DNA of 64,000 nt, from contig JAWZYV010013274.1 of the NCBI GenBank assembly GCA_038373885.1, forward strand, positions 930,001-994,000, read 5' to 3'. The first letter of the stretch is position 1, and each line of letters begins with the position of its first letter. Positions 58,632-64,000 of the stretch are shown here, one piece after another. Source of the stretch: Cheiracanthium punctorium (taxonomy: Eukaryota > Arthropoda > Arachnida > Araneae > Cheiracanthiidae). Under the pieces are notes generated by a model. It did not search any database and was not told where the DNA came from. It was given only the letters and a program-made list of their open reading frames with translations. A program made the translations under genes and the position numbers.

Positions 58632-59890
58632 CCTCCGGCGACCAGTTGGTTCGCCATCTTAATGAATCTTGTTCGGAGAAAATCCTGTTCCTCACCGGCT
58701 TCCTTGGCACTGAAATCTCTCAGATTCTGAATGGAGTTTAAAATTAAGATGGTTACAAACGGGAGCGGCCCTACAGTAAGTGTCGCCCCTTGCTAATATA
58801 AAAAAGCTTTTATGCTCTGTTTAGTTTTTGAGTACGCAATGAAGCCCCTTCGAAGCCGGCGCCCATATGCGATGCTTACCGTGACGGGCCGCCCCTGGTT
58901 ACAAAAATAGGATGGGGTTTAATGATAAAAACCTACAAAAAGGTACAAATTATTTTCGTCCTATATTAATTGTGAAGAGCTTCTGGATATATTAGCCTTT
59001 ACCAAAAACAGAAAGGAAAAAAAAAATAAGAAAATCTGAAACACTTTCAGATTTTAAATAAGCACTAAAGCGCTATATATTAAAAGAGTATTATAATCCA
59101 TGGGTCTTCCCTATTTATCTTTCCTTATTTCGTTAAGTTGGGAAGTATATCATTATTCTTGAGTGTGATTAAACAAAATTAAAATTGATATTTCTAACAT
59201 CCTTTTTCTGGATGTAATACATTAGAAATAGATGAGAAAATGCTGCGCGGAAAAATGCATGATTCGAACTGAAATAAAGTTTAAAAACTCATTCAGGTGT
59301 ATTCATAATTCAAGTAGCAGAAGCAGACGATAAATAGCGCTTGGCGCTAGATTCACATCTTGTCAAAATCGCATATCAACCATTTTATTTGTTGCCAAAT
59401 TAAAAGGTTGCACGTTTTAGTTTCGGAAAATTTCCAAATCCTATTTTTCTTGTGAGTATAAAACATTTCATCCCTGCTCTAATTTCACAAGCACACGATA
59501 CTTTAATTAAAAAATAACCTTACAGATAATTTAATCTTTAAAAAAATTGTTATTCTTTTACTTCAAGAGTCTGAATCATTTAATAAACTTGCCAAATATG
59601 GCAACCTAGATATGCTCAAACCTCGCTCTTTCCACTGCGGGGTTACAGTTGCGAAATGGCGAGAGCAAAAATGATCCTTTTGCGACACGTTTTTTATCGA
59701 TATCTCTTAAAATAATGTTGTATTGTGCCTCATACAATTCGAATTTCGAAAAAAATCGCTGCGAGGTGTGTTGAGACCCGTCCTGTAGAATTTCCGTACA
59801 AAATTTGGTAGGTCTACGATCACCCGTTTCGGAGCTACGCGAGACACAGACAAACAAACTAACTTACACATTGCTTTATTTATATAGATT
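58632..59890 (+). repeat. Element C, plus copy of head-to-head pair
   Basis: Starts aactagccgcctccggcgac, is interrupted by the 138-bp hAT MITE, and ends gagacacagacaaacaaact...tttatttatatagatt near 59890. The actagc start and tttatttatatag end resemble those of the 155-bp-core repeat (25625-27419), suggesting a shared mobilisation route. No long frame. Confidence 0.75.
58760..58897. mobile_element. hAT-type MITE, 138 bp
   Basis: The TIRs are cgggagcggccctacagtaa and, reversed at the right, caggggcggcccgtcacgg. The 8-bp target duplication gttacaaa is perfect at 58752-58759 and 58898-58905. An 8-bp duplication and a CAGGGGCGGCCC-type end are hallmarks of hAT non-autonomous elements. Confidence 0.9.
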
Positions 59891-59919
59891 ACAAAGTTGT
59901 GTAGGAATAAAAGATACAG

Positions 59920-60430
59920 AATTCTAAGAAATCTATTAAAATTTTAGGTGATTAAATTTGAATAAATACGAAACTTGAATTTCCGTACATGTTCTTTACA
60001 CTAATGAGGTGATGTACAAAATTTGATCATTTTATTCTAAAAATTTGTCAGAGATTTTAAAATAAATGTATGCTGACTTAAACCACTTTTCTTTGAGGGA
60101 AACAATCATGTCAGATGATCAAGTTTCAGAGGTTTTATACAAAATACGAAATAATACAATTATTTGCTCTGTAACTATAAATGTTTACATTTAAATTTAA
60201 CACAGATCCTGATTAATTTTCTTTAAACATATCTCCGAGATTTTTTTTATGATGGCTGAATTTTTTACATCACCTAATTAAAGTATAGAGCACATTTTAC
60301 TGATTGGGAATTTATTTGAATGGAGGCCATATAAAAATTTTAATTTTGCATTTATTCAAATTTAATCCTCTGAAAATATTCTAATCTATTTATAGAATTC
60401 TCTTCCTTTTTCTTACGAAACTTTATTACT
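59920..60430. repeat. Diverged inverted repeat (foldback)
   Basis: attaaatttgaataaat near 59953 and taggtgatgta-like sequence near 60008 recur reversed near 60345-60370 and 60268-60280. Arms of about 120 bases have large gaps. Confidence 0.5.
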
Positions 60431-60499
60431 TTAAGTCTATAATCAATATTTAAGAAATAAAACCAGAGGTCACAGTTTTTGGGACACCCTGTGTACAAA

Positions 60500-61955
60500 A
60501 ATACTTCGTTTTTAATGTTCTATAAATGCTATAGAACTGAGTTGATTATCATCAATCATTGAAAGTACTTTAATGATATTTTGATGCAATGATGTTTTGA
60601 ACATTTGATGTTTTTTAATGATGTAATGAACAATACTTTAATGATGTTTTCTAGTCTTACTTTGCCTGTATAACACATTTTTTAGCATGCGGATTTATAA
60701 TGCGGTGAAATGTAAATAGAAATTTTCTTTTCAAAATGAAACGACATGACTTGACTATGACGTGTATTTTGATGTCTCTCACAATAAAGTTGCGATGTTA
60801 TCAGAAGCAATGATTTAGACCTTACTGCTTTTTGAATTTTGATCTTATGCTGACACTTATAGACATTAACCTCTAATCCTAATTAACTATATTGTTTTAA
60901 TTCATCATTGAACTTCAAATGATTACAATCATGTCTTTTGAAGCTTTCTTAGACTGTAAAAGACTAATGCTTCAGCATAAAATGTTATGATGCGATGAAA
61001 TATAAATCATAGCGGCTGTTCTTCAAATGATATCAATTACCCTCGATAAGTTTACTATCTCAAACCCGAATTTCGGAATTTGGGCAGTGTCTTTCATTTC
61101 AGGTTTTTACGTTTATATACATTCGCTATCAGCCGTAGCAAACGACTACTATAGCTGTTTTATTTTAATCCCAATTAATAAGTACAATTTTGTTATGAGT
61201 AATCACATTTTGAATTCTGTGATTACCCTCATACTGTTTGAAGATCTTTCAGGTGTGGGCGAGTTGTCATTGTCTGCAAAACTACTTTTCTATCTGTGAA
61301 ATGAAAACACGGTGTCTGTTTCCGAACAACTAAAATTCAAGTTTACTATCATAAACTAACGTTGTGCTTTTGGCATACAATGCAGTCAGTGCTTAGGACA
61401 TAATGCGCAACTGACCAGGACTCGAAGAAAATTTTCTATTCGTGGGCACAAAATGGTCAAATCATGCTTTTGACTATTTTTTATTTCCTCGGGCGGTTTT
61501 TTTTTTTTTTTTTTGCTTGACCTTAAAACTTTACCGGTTCTTTCAGTGCAATCTTTTAAAAAATGTGAATCAAAGTGAAAAACTAAATTTTGACTCTAAA
61601 AATACCCATGAGCTCTAAAACAGTTTTCTCTCCGTGAAAGATTACACGGAAATTTATCGTAATTTTTAAACAGTTGCAACAAAGCGTTGACTACCACACC
61701 ATTTCATTCCACATACCTTTTAATTCGCTGGTAGATAAAACTGGTTACACGTTGAAAGGTAACGGCAACTTGTTTTGCCATAATCTACCATTGTATACTG
61801 AATCATTATATGCTGAAAAAATTTCATGGTGTAGGAATAGCGAATCCTATTTTATGACAAATTCAGAACAAAAAACGGAGAAGACATTCCAAAAGGCAAG
61901 CAAAATAGTCTCCATGCGTATTGAGATGCTGATCTTTAGAGCGTATTTTCATGTT
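60500..61955. other. AT-rich noncoding DNA with short reiterated block
   Basis: A block like actttgcctgtaaaacacat..ttagcat...atgcggtgaaatgtaaat occurs near 60660-60720, partly near 60955-61005, and again near 62435-62490 and 62668-62690, suggesting old local duplication. Open frames at 61027-61299 and 61674-61964 match nothing recognised. A T run lies at 61498-61515. Confidence 0.45.
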
Positions 61956-61958
61956 CGG

Positions 61959-62102
61959 TATTAGCCCGAATATAACGCGATATATTTTAACTGATCATTT
62001 CTCGTTAAAAACCTGTCTCGCGCTAAATTCGAGGTCTAAAGATAGGATTTTTCTACTTATCTTGATGAAAAATTTCGAGGTCGCGTTATATTCGGGCTAA
62101 TA
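61959..62102. mobile_element. MITE, 144 bp, perfect 22-bp TIRs
   Basis: tattagcccgaatataacgc... at 61959-61980 is the exact reverse complement of 62081-62102. A Tigger/pogo-type MITE by the ATAACGCGA terminal pattern. No coding frame. Confidence 0.85.
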
Positions 62103-62104
62103 CA

Positions 62105-64000
62105 GTAATTTGTCCGAATCGTTAGATTAATTTATTTTACTTACTTATTTATTTATTTAATTTACTTGATTTGATTTGATTTTAGGTAGAAAGGACAGTT
62201 ATCTTCTTTTTTAAGATCCTCAACCTAGTAAGCAGAGAATTTTGAAAAGCCACTAAATGTGTTTTCCCCTGGGCTCCACTCTAAAAATCGAATAACGCAC
62301 CTGTTTGTACACTTTATTTTCTATCATGTTTAAACCTAGTTATTTATGAATGTATACCTATAGTTTTATGATTGAACCTGTTACCAATCGCTGATTATAT
62401 TTACTCTGTGAAGTTATTTCAACTAATAGTAGCTTTACTTTGCCTGTAAAACAACATTTTCTGCATAAAGTGCTATAGTGCAGTGAAATAAGTGAACGGT
62501 GAAATAAGTGAAATGCTTATTTTCTGTAGCAATAACAGCATTTTTATAACCAATAATCAGATTTCAATATCTGATTACACGTGCCCTTTGAAAATATTTC
62601 AGAAACAGTCTTTTTGTGGGAGGGAAGAGGGGAAGTAGCTTGAAAAGAAGCTTTATACATACAGTTGAGATGCAGTGAAATGTAAATAAGGTGTACTTTT
62701 CTTTTAATAATATCGATTGCTTGTTGTCCCATACTGTCTAAGGATTACATCACCACTTTCTACTATTACGGGATAGGATTCGACTCCGAATTGGGCATTA
62801 GTTGTTACATTTTCCATGAATCCATAGGGTGACGCTGGCTCATCGATTGAATGCCCTTATAATAAAGTGCACAACACCTACACCTTAAGTGCCTAATTGG
62901 CTAAATGCCAATTTGGACCAAACACATTGGAGTACACATTCACCAAAAAAATACAGCTTTTGCTGTTTTGTTTGTTTTATTTCAATTTTGATCAAACTCG
63001 GGTATTCAAAGACTCACATTTAAAGAATAAGATTTTGGGACAGCAGCTTAAAAGCATATTTGAGTAACATATATGGAGAGGCAGTATTTGTTTATTTCAA
63101 ACGAAACTGTGTAGTTTGTCTTAGGGTGTTATATAATATCCATTATAACTGTGTGTGGTTTACGCTATTATTCTTAACCACTATAAAAAAGAAACAGATG
63201 ATTAATTTTTATAGGTACAATTCGTGTTCATTCCTCACAACCCTAAAAACCTAAAAATAAAATTCCTTCATTCAATTAAAAACACTTTTAATGTTTCCTT
63301 TTTCTCTAATTTATCTTAAAATCTGTGCTTATTATTTGTTTGATGTACTATAGTTATGCCTTGAGATCAAATGAAGCAATGTGTTCATTTATTTATCGTG
63401 TCTATACACACTTTGTGATTGAACTACTTAATATGAATACAGATACCTTTGAACTGTAGATTGAATGTCGCATGTGAATCAGCTTTATTCACAGATACTC
63501 CTTTGCTTACATAAATCCGAAATGGATAGTTCGCTTACAAATTACAGAAGAGACATGTTTGCATTTCGATGGATCATATGCTCTAGCACTTCTACTACAT
63601 TTACTCTCGATATTTCCTTTTATATATACCTACCTATAAAATAATATTGTTTTTATTATATTATTGCTGACGCATAAATTCTTTTTTGACCTTTTGAATA
63701 AAAAATTAATATATAAAACATTCAGTGCGCTTCTAGCCATTTCTAAAAAAAATGTAACTAATAAAAATATTCGAGAAACATTAATCTTACTATCTGTACA
63801 TTTGTCATGTAAAACTTTATCTAGATACTAGAAAATATAGCCCGTTGTGGAGGAAATTACAACGGGCTCTAGAAAAAACATTTCACAAAAATATATGTCT
63901 ACACTCAATATTTATTTTCGTCCTCTTAAAATAAATTGCTTCATATTAATCACTCATAATTTAATTCCATGTTCTTCTAGAAACGTGCAGAAACTTTTCG
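62105..64000. other. AT-rich noncoding DNA
   Basis: Short tttattta and gatttgattt runs near 62130-62185. No gene recognised. Confidence 0.5.
63839..63868. repeat. Perfect 10-bp hairpin
   Basis: agcccgttgt and acaacgggct flank a 10-base loop. The flanks ctag are also partly symmetrical. Confidence 0.8.

Larger units (their letters stand above)
57578..60493. mobile_element. Possible mariner-type TIR pair enclosing nested repeats
   Basis: tacaggttctctcaaaaac at 57578 and the reverse complement of the right end (cacagggtgtcccaaaaac, up to 60493) match in the acagg..tc.caaaaac pattern of mariner-type ends, each preceded by TA. No transposase is visible between them. The interior is mostly the inverted repeats described separately. 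Confidence 0.45.

Noticed and set aside
61027..61299. 90-codon plus-strand frame
   Set aside because: No motif, no start or splice context, and composition matches its surroundings.

Overview
The window is a strongly AT-rich piece of an animal nuclear genome. I see no host protein-coding gene, no intact tRNA or rRNA gene and no CRISPR array. Tc1/mariner, Tigger-like and hAT-like DNA elements, a Penelope-like retroelement (PLE), tRNA-derived SINEs, foldback MITEs and long TA microsatellites point to an arthropod, perhaps a chelicerate such as a spider. That assignment is inferred from repeat style and base composition only.

The best-defined part is 5.26-10.52 kb. A Tc1-like transposon (terminal inverted repeats, TA on both sides) has been split by a PLE at 5679-8942. 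The PLE is flanked by a 14-bp target duplication. It holds a 5'-truncated reverse transcriptase plus GIY-YIG endonuclease on the minus strand, joined head to head to a second endonuclease plus 3' UTR on the plus strand. Each arm carries a minimal hammerhead ribozyme core about 0.5 kb past the endonuclease stop codon. One RT/endonuclease junction has lost a single base; the plus-strand endonuclease reads through intact.

Other main regions: a dead Tc1 transposon at 19.35-21.59 kb with a nested foldback element; a repeat family with about 155-bp internal tandem units (copies at 25.6, 32.5 and 46.7 kb) always next to TA-rich tracts; a 1.78-kb GC-rich element at 27.4-29.2 kb with long near-perfect inverted repeats around a roughly 79-bp tandem array, itself carrying a 167-bp insertion; a Tigger-like element at 39.4-42.0 kb holding three other repeats; a decayed local tandem array at 50.75-53 kb; a 0.5-kb tandem duplication at 55.6-57.3 kb; and two copies of one repeat head to head at 57.64-59.89 kb with a hAT-type MITE (perfect 8-bp target duplication) between them. 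Two SINE families and several MITE families recur in both orientations.

No genes here work together in the ordinary sense. The biology is transposition, nesting and decay. The functional-looking signals are the two ribozymes, the intact GIY-YIG reading frame, one CTCF-like motif and two stretches that resemble conserved noncoding DNA. All coordinates come from reading the sequence by eye; repeat edges are approximate unless a target duplication fixes them.
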